A stretch of 54,017 nucleotides of DNA from Prochlorococcus sp. AG-402-G19 (GCA_003279455.1 QCHU01000005.1:1-54017), one strand, 5' to 3'. Shown: positions 8,499-17,412, counted from the first letter of the stretch. Numbers and translations are program-made. The notes: generated by a model not told the origin, from the letters alone.

Positions 8499-9311
8499 AT
8501 CAGCGGTTTCCGGGGAAGGATTTCGACTTGTGACTCAACTGTGATTCAATTACGTAACTTTGTGAAGTAATTGTTTAACAAGAATTGTCGATCAATTTCA
8601 TCATAGTTCAGCGAAGAGCGTGCAACGAAAGATTTAGATAAGCCTTATTTAATACTCAAGGGTTAGCAAGTGATAAATAAGAAACGCTGATTGTTACATA
8701 GACCCATATCAGAACAAACATAACTTACATACCCTGCATCCATGGGATCTCTAATGCTAATGCTCCTTTACCTAATCTCTTTTTCTCTACTTATTTAGAT
8801 TGCTAACACAATTTAATCCTTTATTAGATAACTATTACTAATAAAATGAAATTTTAAATGATATAATCATTATAAAAATCTAACGCTGAGAATATCAATC
8901 ATAGTGAACTTAGGTGTATTAAATTTAAACAGAGACTTAAAACTTAGCGAGCATAATAAAATATCAGGACAAGCTAGAGCGATCATGAATTGACTTATTG
9001 AATTTAAATATCATATTGATATACGCAAGAAAATAAGAAATTGCGAAATGTCACTAAATATACACCCTATCTTCTAATACTTGCGGGAAAGACTTTAGAC
9101 ATATTTATAAAATTGGTTATAAATATGAATAGTTGTAGATTCTAAGATAATGATTGAGGTAAATGATATAGATTAATTTCTTTTGTGGATTTAGCTGCTT
9201 TACCTATCAATAAAAATCTAGTCAAGGTTAAAACAAAATTTTTGCTTTTCAAGGAATATAATCTTGCTAGTTGACTATAATAAATTAAGATACTAGAAAT
9301 TTATATTTCTT
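8499..9311. other. Long AT-rich non-coding stretch
   Basis: About 810 bp with no supportable gene on either strand, unusual in so compact a genome. I see many short stop-interrupted frames, several TATAAT-like boxes (around 8860, 9257 and 9276), and a hydrophobic 18-residue frame at 8742-8798 that is too short to call. It forms the left edge of an accessory insert and may hold promoters, an untranslated RNA or eroded gene remains, none of which I can demonstrate. Confidence 0.6.
9257..9281 (+). promoter_or_regulatory. Two candidate -10 boxes before the GT32-like gene
   Basis: Two perfect TATAAT hexamers occur at 9257-9262 and 9276-9281, 50 and 31 bp before the ATG at 9312. No convincing -35 box stands at the right distance, which is common in Prochlorococcus promoters. 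The second overlaps a TTGAC at 9271-9275. Only motif matching in AT-rich DNA supports this, so it could be chance. Confidence 0.3.
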
Positions 9312-10085
9312 ATGATAAAAAATATATCACAGATATTAATTACAAGTGAACCTGAAGATATTCCTCCATTAATAAAAGGTGCTGTCTCGACCGTGAAGAG
9401 TTGCTTTCAGGATAGTTCTTATACTTTGTATGATAATGAAAAAATTATCGAGTTGATTAAATATGGGTTCGGAGATGAAACCCTGAAAGCATTCAATAAA
9501 TTAAAACCCTATTCTTACAAATCAGATTTGGCTAAATATTGTATTTTATATTTAAAAGGTGGATGGTATATAGATATTACATTGAGAATGTCATCTTTTA
9601 TGATAGGGAAATGTATTGATTTGCCTGATAATATTGACTTCGTCGGATTTAAAGATTTTGGGGAGGGGCTTATGCCAAAATTGCCCTTACCATACAATCT
9701 ACAAGCTAGCATTTTCTACAGTAAGCCCACAAATGAAATACTAGAAAAAGCAATTGAACTTGTAATAGAAAATTGTAAAAGCGAAAATTTCGGAGTAACA
9801 CCTGTATGTCCAACTGGTCCAGGTGTTCTTGGACGAGCATTTGCAAATGTTGGAGCTAAAAATTCACACGTTTTGGGAATGTTTATGCCTCTTACTCCTT
9901 TTCATGAAAACAAAAACAGATCATATATTTTCCCAAGTGGAAATATTGTTGCATTGCATAAAGATGCTTGGATGCCTAAAGCCCTTCCAGCAGATATAAG
10001 TGTCTTTGGATTTAAGTCAACTAATAATTACTGTAAGATGTGGCATGACAAAGATATTTATGATACTTCAATCAGCATATCCTAA
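9312..10085 (+). CDS. GT32-like glycosyltransferase (DXD sugar-binding family)
   Basis: Probable sugar transferase of the Gly_transf_sug/GT32 type, cytoplasmic, likely for cell-surface glycans. The core is KPYSYKSDLAKYCILYLKGG followed by WYIDI (residues ~66-90), the family's SDxxRyxiLyxxGGxYxDxD region. The second Asp of the DXD is replaced by Thr (Asp-Ile-Thr), which could weaken metal binding. Further conserved-looking pieces are TPVCPTGPGVLGRAFANVG (the usual TGP segment) near 163-181 and the C-terminal PADISVFGFKSTNNYCKMWH. The 257 residues are normal for the family. It is flanked by long non-coding AT-rich DNA and opposes a methyltransferase gene. Exact substrate unknown. Confidence 0.7.
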   Translation: MIKNISQILITSEPEDIPPLIKGAVSTVKSCFQDSSYTLYDNEKIIELIKYGFGDETLKAFNKLKPYSYKSDLAKYCILYLKGGWYIDITLRMSSFMIGKCIDLPDNIDFVGFKDFGEGLMPKLPLPYNLQASIFYSKPTNEILEKAIELVIENCKSENFGVTPVCPTGPGVLGRAFANVGAKNSHVLGMFMPLTPFHENKNRSYIFPSGNIVALHKDAWMPKALPADISVFGFKSTNNYCKMWHDKDIYDTSISIS

Positions 10086-10407
10086 CCTATATTTTTTGAT
10101 GACCATCTTGGTTTATCAAGCTCGCGAAATAGGGAATTTAATATATATAAATAATTTCATGAGAGTAGGTTTTATAAAACGTAAATCATTTTAAATAAAT
10201 AACTCTAAGTAATTATCTTTCTTAGAGTTATTTATTAATTCAATATCCTTAGTCAATCATTTTTGATAACCTAATTGCTTTTTTCTCTTTTGAATTGTTG
10301 TTATTTACCTGTTATCAGAGTGAATCTTTTTTGTAATTCTCCTGTGATTTGTGATAAATTTCCCTCCTTATTAAACACACTAGCAATTAAAAGATATACC
10401 GTCTTGA
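10086..10407. other. Intergenic gap between convergent genes
   Basis: About 320 bp between the converging GT32-like and methyltransferase genes. The main content is a long perfect hairpin listed separately. A 64-codon frame at 10000-10194 runs out of the glycosyltransferase 3' end but has no recognisable features, so I do not count it as a gene. Confidence 0.5.
10194..10236. terminator. Terminator-like hairpin between convergent genes
   Basis: The segment 10194-10209 is perfectly complementary to 10221-10236 (16 bp stem, 11-nt loop, core ACTCTAAG/CTTAGAGT). The arm ends are A/T runs, so each strand gives a stem closing in U-rich sequence. Lying between convergent genes, a bidirectional terminator is the natural reading. 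The stem is mostly A-T, so its strength is uncertain. Confidence 0.55.
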
Positions 10408-11202
10408 TTAATTGATAGTTTTAGATAAGTTGCCAATTAAACCTAAATATTTATTTTGAAATTTAAAGACTTTCCAATTTGAAATATTATTTTCATTTAT
10501 GTAGTCATAAAAGAATGAATTGTCCTGTATGTCATCCATGACGATAACTGAATTTTCATTTAATAGATGAGATATTTTTTTTAATGTTTTCGCCCTACCA
10601 GAATATGTTTTATCAGAATCATAACTAACCATATCTAGTTTATTTACTCTTTTGCATATCTTTGACAAATTATTTTCATCCCCTTCAATAAAAAGATGCC
10701 AATTTTTTCTTAATTTTTTTTCTACTACTATTCCAATATATTTCTCAGGATCTTTAATTCGAAAATATGGGAAATCACTACTATAAAGAACTCCACTTCC
10801 GTTTTTATCTAAGGCAGATAATATTGAATACGAGGAAAATCCTGCAGCGACTCCTGTTTCTAAAACATTTTCGGGACTCAAATATCGCGTCAAAAAATAA
10901 AGTAGAGGATATGCAGCACCACCTCCAAGATTATATTTTATATTTTCCAAAGTTTTATTAGCATTCTGTTCTAAAATTTTTGATTCAATTTCTGCCTCTG
11001 CCCAAAGAGTAGAAGAAATACTATTTGCATAAGAATAAATTTCAGTAGTATTTTTCTTAATCCATTCCAAATTTTGTTCTTTACTTAATGATTCTTTATG
11101 TGGAAAAAACCTATTGTAAACTTTATTAACCATCACTAAAAACCTTGATGGTTTTAATGCCTGAGAAACAATACTTTCGAAATTAAATTTTTGCATTCTC
11201 AA
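10408..11202 (-). CDS. Class I SAM-dependent methyltransferase (Methyltransf_24 type)
   Basis: Probable methyltransferase of unknown substrate. The SAM site is NVLETGVAAGFSSYSILSAL (residues ~113-132), a motif I with the E-T-G-V-A-x-G-F-S pattern of the Methyltransf_24 group. It is followed by VLYSSDFPYFR, DMVSYDSDKTYSGRAKTLKK (~190-209) and SVIVMDDIQDNSFFYDY, the D-S-D-K-x-Y and D-D metal/substrate segments. This type is often found in surface-polysaccharide or flagellin-modification clusters. The 264 residues appear full length. It belongs to the AT-rich insert between ispF and trmD, likely working with the neighbouring glycosyltransferase, which is an inference. Confidence 0.72.
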   Translation of the reverse strand: MRMQKFNFESIVSQALKPSRFLVMVNKVYNRFFPHKESLSKEQNLEWIKKNTTEIYSYANSISSTLWAEAEIESKILEQNANKTLENIKYNLGGGAAYPLLYFLTRYLSPENVLETGVAAGFSSYSILSALDKNGSGVLYSSDFPYFRIKDPEKYIGIVVEKKLRKNWHLFIEGDENNLSKICKRVNKLDMVSYDSDKTYSGRAKTLKKISHLLNENSVIVMDDIQDNSFFYDYINENNISNWKVFKFQNKYLGLIGNLSKTIN

Positions 11203-11506
11203 AATTTTACTTTCTAGATAGTCTATTAGTCTAGATTACATAGATACAAAAATACATTTAGAATAAAAAACCTTAAAAATATATTCTACAAAATTTTTCT
11301 TAAAGAATGTATTTGATCTTAGATTTCTACTTTTCATAAGAATGGCATGTAAAATTAATGCAATATTTTTGTTGAGACCCATAATACTTATTTAAATAAA
11401 AATATTTTTTCGATTTAATTTACTACTATATACATTCTATGACCTCTGTTTTAAACAAAAGAACCTAGCACTAAATCAATTCTTAATATGATTAATGCAT
11501 TCAATA
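11203..11506. other. Intergenic gap, no feature seen
   Basis: About 300 bp of very AT-rich sequence between two minus-strand genes. I see no reading frame, hairpin or repeat I can support. Confidence 0.5.
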
Positions 11507-12931
11507 TTAGATTTCATTTTCCTGAGAACTTTCTTTTCCTAAATCAATTATTCCTATAGAGGCTGTATCTTCAAGGTAAAGTAAAAGTTTATTTTTATAA
11601 AGAGCTAAATCCCTTATCCTCTCACCTATTTCTAAGCGCTGCAAATTTTCAATTTGATTAATTGAATTTAGATTTATAATATATAAGCCTTTATCTCTTA
11701 GTGATGCTAAAGCATATTCTTTTTTCGGAGATATTGCTAAAATATCTGATATCCCAATACTTGGAGTAAAGTATTTTATAGGTTCAACGAATCCATATTT
11801 CTCGTGATTTTTATGTAAAGGATATTTTTTATATTTCAAATAATCATTTTTTCCTGAATAATGCTCCCCATAAGAAGAGATGGGCCAACCATAATTAGGA
11901 ATCTCATTGGATTCCATTTCTATTATGTTTAATTCATCTCCACCTTTAGGGCCATGTTCTGTTGTAATCACATAATTATTATTATCATCAAAGAATAAAC
12001 CTTGCTGATTTCTGTGCCCTTTACTAAAGATAGAAAAGTCTTTGGTAATTAAATTTATTTTAATAGATTTACCATTAACACTATTATCATCTTGTGATAA
12101 GTTCCTGCTTCGATAATCTCCTATAGATAACAAGATATGTTTATCATCCAATTTAGTTATCCTACCTCCAGACTGAATAAGCTGAAATTCATTGCTTTCA
12201 TTAAATCTAGCGTCAACACATTTATTAGGAATAAATAATGGTTTAAAATCTATATAATCAAAATCTAAATCTCCCTCTAATAAGCTTGTATTCCAACAAT
12301 CTTTTTCTATTTCTTGTGTTAAAGATAAATAAACCTTACCGTTAAAAACTTTTATATCTTTAAAAGAAACATCACCTCCCAGACTTCGATTCTTATCAAA
12401 TGCAATATAATCAGATAAGTTATGTCTTATTTGCTCAAAATCTATGTTTTCTAAAATGTTTTTAGAATAACCCAAAATTCCTTTTGAAGATAAAATATAA
12501 ATATTATTTAAGTCAACATCAAGATATGCACTACCAGGATAATCATTAGTAATTCCAGTTGCAATTATTAGTTCTTTAGGGTTATAAATCTTAAGTAAGT
12601 AATCGGTATTTTTCAGATCAATTAACTCTTCAGAGGCCTCAAATTGTAAGGGTATTTTCATTTTCTTTGCTAATGTTTCAATCTCATTAGTAGCCTCTCT
12701 CATCTGCCTCGATAGTTTCCCAATCTTGTTTTCATATTTTTGTTTTATCTTTCTTAGTGTTTCAATTTCACTATATGGCGCTAAATATTTTTTCAATTTA
12801 TTCTTTTGAGAGGTTGTCAAGCCAGCATCTAAGATTGATTTACCATGATTATGGTAAAAAAGCACAGATATCGTAATCAAACCTAACGATGAAAATAGAA
12901 TAAATATATTTTTGAAGTTAATACTTTTGAT
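11507..12931 (-). CDS. Membrane-anchored sugar-dehydrogenase-type beta-propeller (GSDH-like)
   Basis: Resembles the soluble PQQ-dependent glucose/aldose dehydrogenase family. The segment GHRNQQGLFFDDNNNYVITT then EHGPKGGDELNIIE and NYGWPISSYGEHYSG is that family's hallmark (RNxxGl, EhGP, dElN, NYGWP). An N-terminal hydrophobic anchor and a coiled coil (about 50 residues rich in Lys/Glu) precede the propeller. The start is odd. The first usual start, TTG 12880, cuts the hydrophobic helix after about eight residues. The frame is open upstream to an ATC at 12931 (IKSINFKNIFILFSSLGL), which follows a GAAGAGG ribosome site by 8 nt. I therefore extend to 12931; the conservative gene is 11507-12880. 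PQQ use and substrate are not shown by sequence alone. Confidence 0.7.
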   Translation of the reverse strand: MKSINFKNIFILFSSLGLITISVLFYHNHGKSILDAGLTTSQKNKLKKYLAPYSEIETLRKIKQKYENKIGKLSRQMREATNEIETLAKKMKIPLQFEASEELIDLKNTDYLLKIYNPKELIIATGITNDYPGSAYLDVDLNNIYILSSKGILGYSKNILENIDFEQIRHNLSDYIAFDKNRSLGGDVSFKDIKVFNGKVYLSLTQEIEKDCWNTSLLEGDLDFDYIDFKPLFIPNKCVDARFNESNEFQLIQSGGRITKLDDKHILLSIGDYRSRNLSQDDNSVNGKSIKINLITKDFSIFSKGHRNQQGLFFDDNNNYVITTEHGPKGGDELNIIEMESNEIPNYGWPISSYGEHYSGKNDYLKYKKYPLHKNHEKYGFVEPIKYFTPSIGISDILAISPKKEYALASLRDKGLYIINLNSINQIENLQRLEIGERIRDLALYKNKLLLYLEDTASIGIIDLGKESSQENEI

Positions 12932-12983
12932 GTTAAATACCTCTTCAATTCTTTAACATCCTAGCAAGTGAATATATAAGGAG

Positions 12984-13694
12984 CTATTTTTCTAAATTGG
13001 TTTGGTTGAGCTTCCAAAGTTCATATAAATCTGGTCTGCGTGACCGTGTTCTAACTTCTCTTTGCTTCTGTCTCCATTCTTTAATTAATTTATGGTTACC
13101 ATTTAAAAGAACATTAGGAACTTTTAAACCTCTGAAATTAGAGGGTCGTGTGTATTGAGGATGTTCTAAAAGAAAGTCATTATGACTTTCTTCTTTTAAT
13201 GATTCAGAGCTGCCCAAAGTTCCGGGCAATAGACGTACTACTCCATTAATAAGAGTTATCGCAGGTATTTCTCCACCAGTAAGAACAAAGTCTCCTATAG
13301 AAATTTCTTCATCAGCTAAAGAACGAATCCTCTCATCAAATCCTTCATAGCTTCCACATATCAATATCAGCTGATCTTCTTTTGACCATCTACAAAAATC
13401 AGATTGAGACATTTTACTGCCTTGCGGAGTCATCAAAAGGACTCTTTTTTTATTGAACTTTGGAATTTGATCAAATACAGAAAAGTAGGGTTCTGGCTTT
13501 AAGACCATTCCAGCTCCTCCGCCATATGGTTCATCATCAACTTTTCTATAGTTATCTATTGCATAGTCACGAGGATTGTGTATGTGAATTGATGCGATCT
13601 TCTCCTCAAATGCCTTTTTTATAGGTCCATGATTAAAAAAATTTTTAAATGCTTCTGGAAAAAGGCTTACCACATCGAACCTCAATTTACTCAT
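12984..13694 (-). CDS. trmD: tRNA (guanine-37-N1)-methyltransferase
   Basis: Methylates G37 next to the anticodon to prevent frameshifting. The trefoil-knot SAM site is visible: DYAIDNYRKVDDEPYGGGAG (~43-62), LILICGSYEGFDERI near 108 and SIGDFVLTGGEIPAITLING near 130, followed by LLEHPQYTRP. The 236 residues are typical. It starts 5 bp after the era stop on the same strand, so era-trmD are co-transcribed. Confidence 0.97.
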   Translation of the reverse strand: MSKLRFDVVSLFPEAFKNFFNHGPIKKAFEEKIASIHIHNPRDYAIDNYRKVDDEPYGGGAGMVLKPEPYFSVFDQIPKFNKKRVLLMTPQGSKMSQSDFCRWSKEDQLILICGSYEGFDERIRSLADEEISIGDFVLTGGEIPAITLINGVVRLLPGTLGSSESLKEESHNDFLLEHPQYTRPSNFRGLKVPNVLLNGNHKLIKEWRQKQREVRTRSRRPDLYELWKLNQTNLEK

Positions 13695-13699
13695 ATGAA

Positions 13700-14641
13700 T
13701 TAGCTCCCTTCATAACCAAACTCATTAAGCCGAGAAGATTTACTTCTCCAATCAGGAACAACTTTAACAAATAATTCTAAATAGACATTTCCATTAATTA
13801 AAGTTTGAATTTGCAGTCTTGATTCCTGGCCAATTTTCTTCAACATCGATCCCCCTTTACCTATTAAAATTCCTTTCTGACTTTTCTTCTCAACACAAAT
13901 AGTTGCAAGAATTCCTATTCTTGCATTCTCTTTAGATTTTTTTTTCGAGGGTATTTCTTCAATTTTATCAATAGAAACTGCAACACTATGTGGAATCTCT
14001 TCACGTGTATTTATTAACACTTGTTCTCTTATAAATTCAGCCATTAAAAACTTCTCAGGATGGTCACACGTCATATGACTTGGATATAACTGAGGCCCCA
14101 AAGGTAGTGTTTCTTCTATTTGATTAATCAATTCATTACATCCTTGTCCTGTAAAAGCACTACAACAAAAGACTGGCCAATTTGTACCCTCAAAAAAGTC
14201 TAAATATTCTTTCTTTCTCTCTTTAAATTGATTCAACTGAACAAGATCCCATTTATTCAAAGCAACAATCACTGGAATTTGTAAATTTCTAATCAAATTC
14301 AAAATAAATGCATCACCCCTACCTGGTGAATGATTGGCCTCAAAAATGACTAAAACTGCATCCACCTCTCCAATAGATCTCTTGGCACTCTGAACAAGTC
14401 TTTCACCTAACAAATGATGGGGTTTATGAATACCAGGAGTATCTACAAAAATAATTTGAGACTTTTTTTTAGTAAGTATTACTTTTAGTCGATTTCTAGT
14501 AGTTTGAGCGATGGGTGATGTAATTGCTATTTTCTCACCTATAAATTTGTTTATGAAAGTTGATTTACCAACATTGGGTCTGCCGATTAAGGAAATGAAT
14601 CCTGATTTAAAATCGTCTTGATTTAAATTTTCCAAGGACAT
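13700..14641 (-). CDS. era: GTPase Era
   Basis: Essential GTPase that binds the 3' end of 16S rRNA in small-subunit assembly. G1 is GRPNVGKST (residues 20-28), G3 is DTPGIHKPHH near 67 and G4 is ALNKWD near 128. The C-terminal KH domain shows GILIGKGGSMLKKIG near 259. The 313 residues are normal. It is the upstream member of an era-trmD pair and is divergent from the hypothetical gene at 14693 with about 50 bp between starts. Confidence 0.97.
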   Translation of the reverse strand: MSLENLNQDDFKSGFISLIGRPNVGKSTFINKFIGEKIAITSPIAQTTRNRLKVILTKKKSQIIFVDTPGIHKPHHLLGERLVQSAKRSIGEVDAVLVIFEANHSPGRGDAFILNLIRNLQIPVIVALNKWDLVQLNQFKERKKEYLDFFEGTNWPVFCCSAFTGQGCNELINQIEETLPLGPQLYPSHMTCDHPEKFLMAEFIREQVLINTREEIPHSVAVSIDKIEEIPSKKKSKENARIGILATICVEKKSQKGILIGKGGSMLKKIGQESRLQIQTLINGNVYLELFVKVVPDWRSKSSRLNEFGYEGS

Positions 14642-14692
14642 TTTCTTTCTCTACGATTATCTATAGCCTTACTCTAAAAGAGCAATAAAACC

Positions 14693-15205
14693 ATGAATGA
14701 ACAGAAACCAACTTTTAAAGAGGCTATGCAAGCAACAATGATATGGTGCAAAAGTTGGGAAAACGATGAAATAAGTGACGAAGTTATTTCTGATCGTATT
14801 GGCGAGCTTATTAAAACATTAGAAGGCGCTAGAGGATTTTTGGTTGTAAGTCTCTCAATAGATTGTCCTTTAATGGATAGATGTCCTGATGCATTAATTT
14901 TTCAATTAAGAAGTTCTGGAGCAATTATTGTTGATTTAATCGTAAAGAATCTTGCCATGAGTTCGGCAATGATAATTACACATCGAAATAATGAAGATCC
15001 TCAAGAAATTCAATCAGAGAGAATAAAAATTCGGTGTATTGAATTACTTAAGCTATTAGATTCAACTCAGGTAAAAAAGCGTTTAAATACTCTACTAGAA
15101 GCAACAAAAGGGATGGGAACGGACTTGAAATTTTTTAATAAATGGGGGTATAACTATGAACAAATCAATGCAATATCAGAAAGTATTTATAAAGTTGCAA
15201 CATAA
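14693..15205 (+). CDS. Conserved cyanobacterial hypothetical (possibly DUF1824)
   Basis: A soluble 170-residue protein without signal or membrane segment. The segment TLEGARGFLVVSLSIDCPLM (residues ~44-63) resembles the GARGFxVxxL pattern I associate with DUF1824 proteins of cyanobacteria, but this is a weak memory. The C-terminal half is helical and ends FFNKWGYNYEQINAISESIY. Function unknown. It is followed directly by an intrinsic terminator and so seems to be transcribed alone. Confidence 0.6.
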   Translation: MNEQKPTFKEAMQATMIWCKSWENDEISDEVISDRIGELIKTLEGARGFLVVSLSIDCPLMDRCPDALIFQLRSSGAIIVDLIVKNLAMSSAMIITHRNNEDPQEIQSERIKIRCIELLKLLDSTQVKKRLNTLLEATKGMGTDLKFFNKWGYNYEQINAISESIYKVAT

Positions 15206-15232
15206 AAAAAGAGCCTTTCGGCTCTTTTTTTA
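15204..15232 (+). terminator. Intrinsic terminator
   Basis: GAGCC (15211-15215), loop TTTC and GGCTC (15220-15224) form a GC-rich stem extended by flanking A and T runs, followed by seven T. It overlaps the stop of the gene ending at 15205. The A run gives a T run on the other strand, so it can also end the Bax-inhibitor-like gene that converges on it. Confidence 0.9.
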
Positions 15233-15251
15233 TATTTAGTTTGATATCGTC

Positions 15252-15989
15252 TCAATCTCTTCTACCACCGCCTTGAAGAGCAATAATCAAGCGAAGAACA
15301 AATACAAATAAATTTATATAAGTTAGGTACATTCCCAATGCTCCTGCTAAATACTGCTCATCGTTGTACCTTCTTGGCATTGTGTAGAAGTCTACAAAAG
15401 ACATCGCAACAAAAAGTACCGTTCCAAAGCCAGCAATCATCAATTCAAAGCCACTGCCTCCAAACATCCCTGGAGCAAATAAACCACCAACAAACTGGAA
15501 AACCATTGCAATAATTAGACCAAGCAAACCAAGACCAACTGCGCCTTGCAAAGCTTGACCAACGTTATCACTCATTTTTCTGCCTACAGAAGATGCAATC
15601 ACAAAAGTGATTCCAGTCGCAAATACAGCAGTTCCTATCGCTCCCATTCCTGCAACTTGAATTGCCAACCCAACTATCCCACTTAGAGTAAAACCAGTTA
15701 ATAAGCTGAATCCCGTCAATAGTGGAAGCGCTTTAGAATTATTAGCGTTGTTGGCAGCGCTGCTTGCCATGAAAAACAGAACTATTTCTGCAATAAATGC
15801 GACTATAAATAGTGGCCCAAATAGAGGATTGTTTGTTGCTTGAAGAGAAAGTCCACCTAAAACACCTAATCCGGTTAAAGCCATTCCTCCGCCTACATAG
15901 GGCAAGGCTTTATTAACTACATTAGGGCCTATTAATGCACTCGATTGTGCTTCACGAATAGCTTGTTGAAAATTGCTGTTTGCTGGCAT
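15252..15989 (-). CDS. Bax inhibitor-1/YccA family membrane protein
   Basis: Integral membrane protein of the BI-1 (TMBIM/YccA) family; bacterial members are linked to calcium leak or membrane-protease control. The 245 residues hold about seven hydrophobic helices, such as LTGLGVLGGLSLQATNNPLF, PLFIVAFIAEIVLFFMASSA and FELMIAGFGTVLFVAMSFVD. A C-terminal helix pair follows (YLAGALGMYLTYINLFVFVL), with the RRYNDEQY segment just before it. The N-terminus ANSNFQQAIREAQSSALIGP is cytoplasmic. It lies downstream of phoH on the same strand. Confidence 0.82.
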   Translation of the reverse strand: MPANSNFQQAIREAQSSALIGPNVVNKALPYVGGGMALTGLGVLGGLSLQATNNPLFGPLFIVAFIAEIVLFFMASSAANNANNSKALPLLTGFSLLTGFTLSGIVGLAIQVAGMGAIGTAVFATGITFVIASSVGRKMSDNVGQALQGAVGLGLLGLIIAMVFQFVGGLFAPGMFGGSGFELMIAGFGTVLFVAMSFVDFYTMPRRYNDEQYLAGALGMYLTYINLFVFVLRLIIALQGGGRRD

Positions 15990-16064
15990 AACGCACCAGA
16001 TAATTATTAATACCTATTTTGACACAAAAAAAATAACTCTTCACAAATGTGAATGCGGATCACC

Positions 16065-17042
16065 CTATCGTCTTTTTTTATCTAGTTCTGCATAGGCATC
16101 CACAACACTTTGAACAAGTGGATGTCTCACTACATCTGCTGAGGTAAGTCTGCAAACTGAAATCCCATCAACCTTTTCGAGTAAATCTGCTGCTTCAACA
16201 AGTCCACTCATTTGTCCGAATGGCAAGTCTACTTGAGTTACATCCCCAGTTACTACCATTCTTGATCTTTCGCCTAACCTAGTAAGAACCATTCTCATTT
16301 GTGCTTGAGTCGTGTTTTGAGCTTCATCAAGTATCACAAAAGATTCTTCTAAAGTTCTGCCTCGCATGTATGCCAAGGGAGCCACTTCAATTACGTTTTT
16401 TTCAATAAGTAAATTAGTTTTTTCTTGACCAAGTAGATAGTGTAGAGAATCATACAAAGGTCTCAGATAAGGATCTACCTTTTGTTGTAGGTCTCCAGGT
16501 AAAAAGCCCAATCTTTCTCCAGCCTCAACTGCAGGTCTTGTCAAAATAATTTTCTCAATTTTTCTCTCAGTAAGCATTCGCACAGCCAATACAGTTGCCA
16601 AGAATGTCTTACCAGTTCCTGCCGGACCTAAAGCAAAAGTAAGATCACTCTTTTCCATTGCTTCTACATAAATTTTTTGTCTAATAGTTCTTGGCCTTAA
16701 AAGATTTCCTCTTTGACTTCTAGCTAAAACCTTTTTTGTTGATTTGGCATGATCATTTTTTTTTCCATTATCTAATGCTCCAGCAGCGGCATGTAAATCA
16801 ACGCTTGAGACCATTTGACCTTCTTGCCATATTGGTCTAACGAGTTCAACAATTGCTGCAGCTCTCTCTAATTCATAAGAATTTCCTTTTATTTCAAGTT
16901 GTAATCCCCTTAAAGAAAAAGATGCTCCTGTAAGGGTTTCCAAGTTGTGAAGTGTTGACTGACCAGTCCCTGACAAAGCTGTAGCAGCATCAGAATCAGG
17001 CAGATCTATAGAAAAGCGACCTTCAGTGGTTGCTTCAGACAT
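16065..17042 (-). CDS. phoH: PhoH-like ATPase
   Basis: Cytosolic P-loop ATPase of the PhoH family, thought to act in RNA metabolism with YbeY-type partners. Walker A is ALGPAGTGKTFLATV (~136-150) and Walker B is SFVILDEAQNTT near 233. TVLAVRMLTERKIEKIILTR and the arginine-rich RLGERSRMVVTGDVTQVDLP are also typical. The 325 residues match the family. The N-terminal ~90 residues form the KH-like region. It lies 37 bp after rpsP on the same strand, in the ffh-rpsP-phoH cluster. Confidence 0.93.
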   Translation of the reverse strand: MSEATTEGRFSIDLPDSDAATALSGTGQSTLHNLETLTGASFSLRGLQLEIKGNSYELERAAAIVELVRPIWQEGQMVSSVDLHAAAGALDNGKKNDHAKSTKKVLARSQRGNLLRPRTIRQKIYVEAMEKSDLTFALGPAGTGKTFLATVLAVRMLTERKIEKIILTRPAVEAGERLGFLPGDLQQKVDPYLRPLYDSLHYLLGQEKTNLLIEKNVIEVAPLAYMRGRTLEESFVILDEAQNTTQAQMRMVLTRLGERSRMVVTGDVTQVDLPFGQMSGLVEAADLLEKVDGISVCRLTSADVVRHPLVQSVVDAYAELDKKRR

Positions 17043-17079
17043 AAATTTTGTTGAAATTCTTGATATTCATCAAAACTTC

Positions 17080-17412
17080 TTATTCAGAAGTTTCCGATGC
17101 TGCTGCACCTTTATTCTTAGCTAGTCTCTCTTTTTCTTGTTTTTGCTTACCTAGAACTTCTGCTGGTCGAACTTTCTTTTCAAGAAGTCCTCCTTTTTCT
17201 AATAAAGTTCTTACTGCATCAGTAGGCTGTGCTCCTTGTCCTAATCGAGTTCTTAAAGCCTCAGTATCTAATCGAGTTTCTTTGGTTCTTGGATTGTAAA
17301 AGCCTAGTTCTTGCAGAGGTCGACCATCACGCCTTGATGTGCTATTACAGGCAACTAGACGAAAACTGGATTCACGCTTTTTACCAAACCGCTTAAGGCG
17401 GAGCTTGATCAT
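17080..17412 (-). CDS. rpsP: 30S ribosomal protein S16
   Basis: Structural protein of the small ribosomal subunit. It begins [20 protein letters not shown], with [20 protein letters not shown] and YNPRTKE, the unmistakable S16 core. The last ~30 residues are a Lys/Glu/Ala-rich tail ([20 protein letters not shown]), longer than in E. coli and usual in marine picocyanobacteria. It lies between ffh and phoH. Confidence 0.98.
   Translation of the reverse strand: MIKLRLKRFGKKRESSFRLVACNSTSRRDGRPLQELGFYNPRTKETRLDTEALRTRLGQGAQPTDAVRTLLEKGGLLEKKVRPAEVLGKQKQEKERLAKNKGAAASETSE

Noticed and set aside
10000-10194. Plus-strand frame running out of the GT32-like gene
   Set aside because: Mostly overlaps the real gene in another frame and has no recognisable motif; the non-overlapping part is AT-rich noise.
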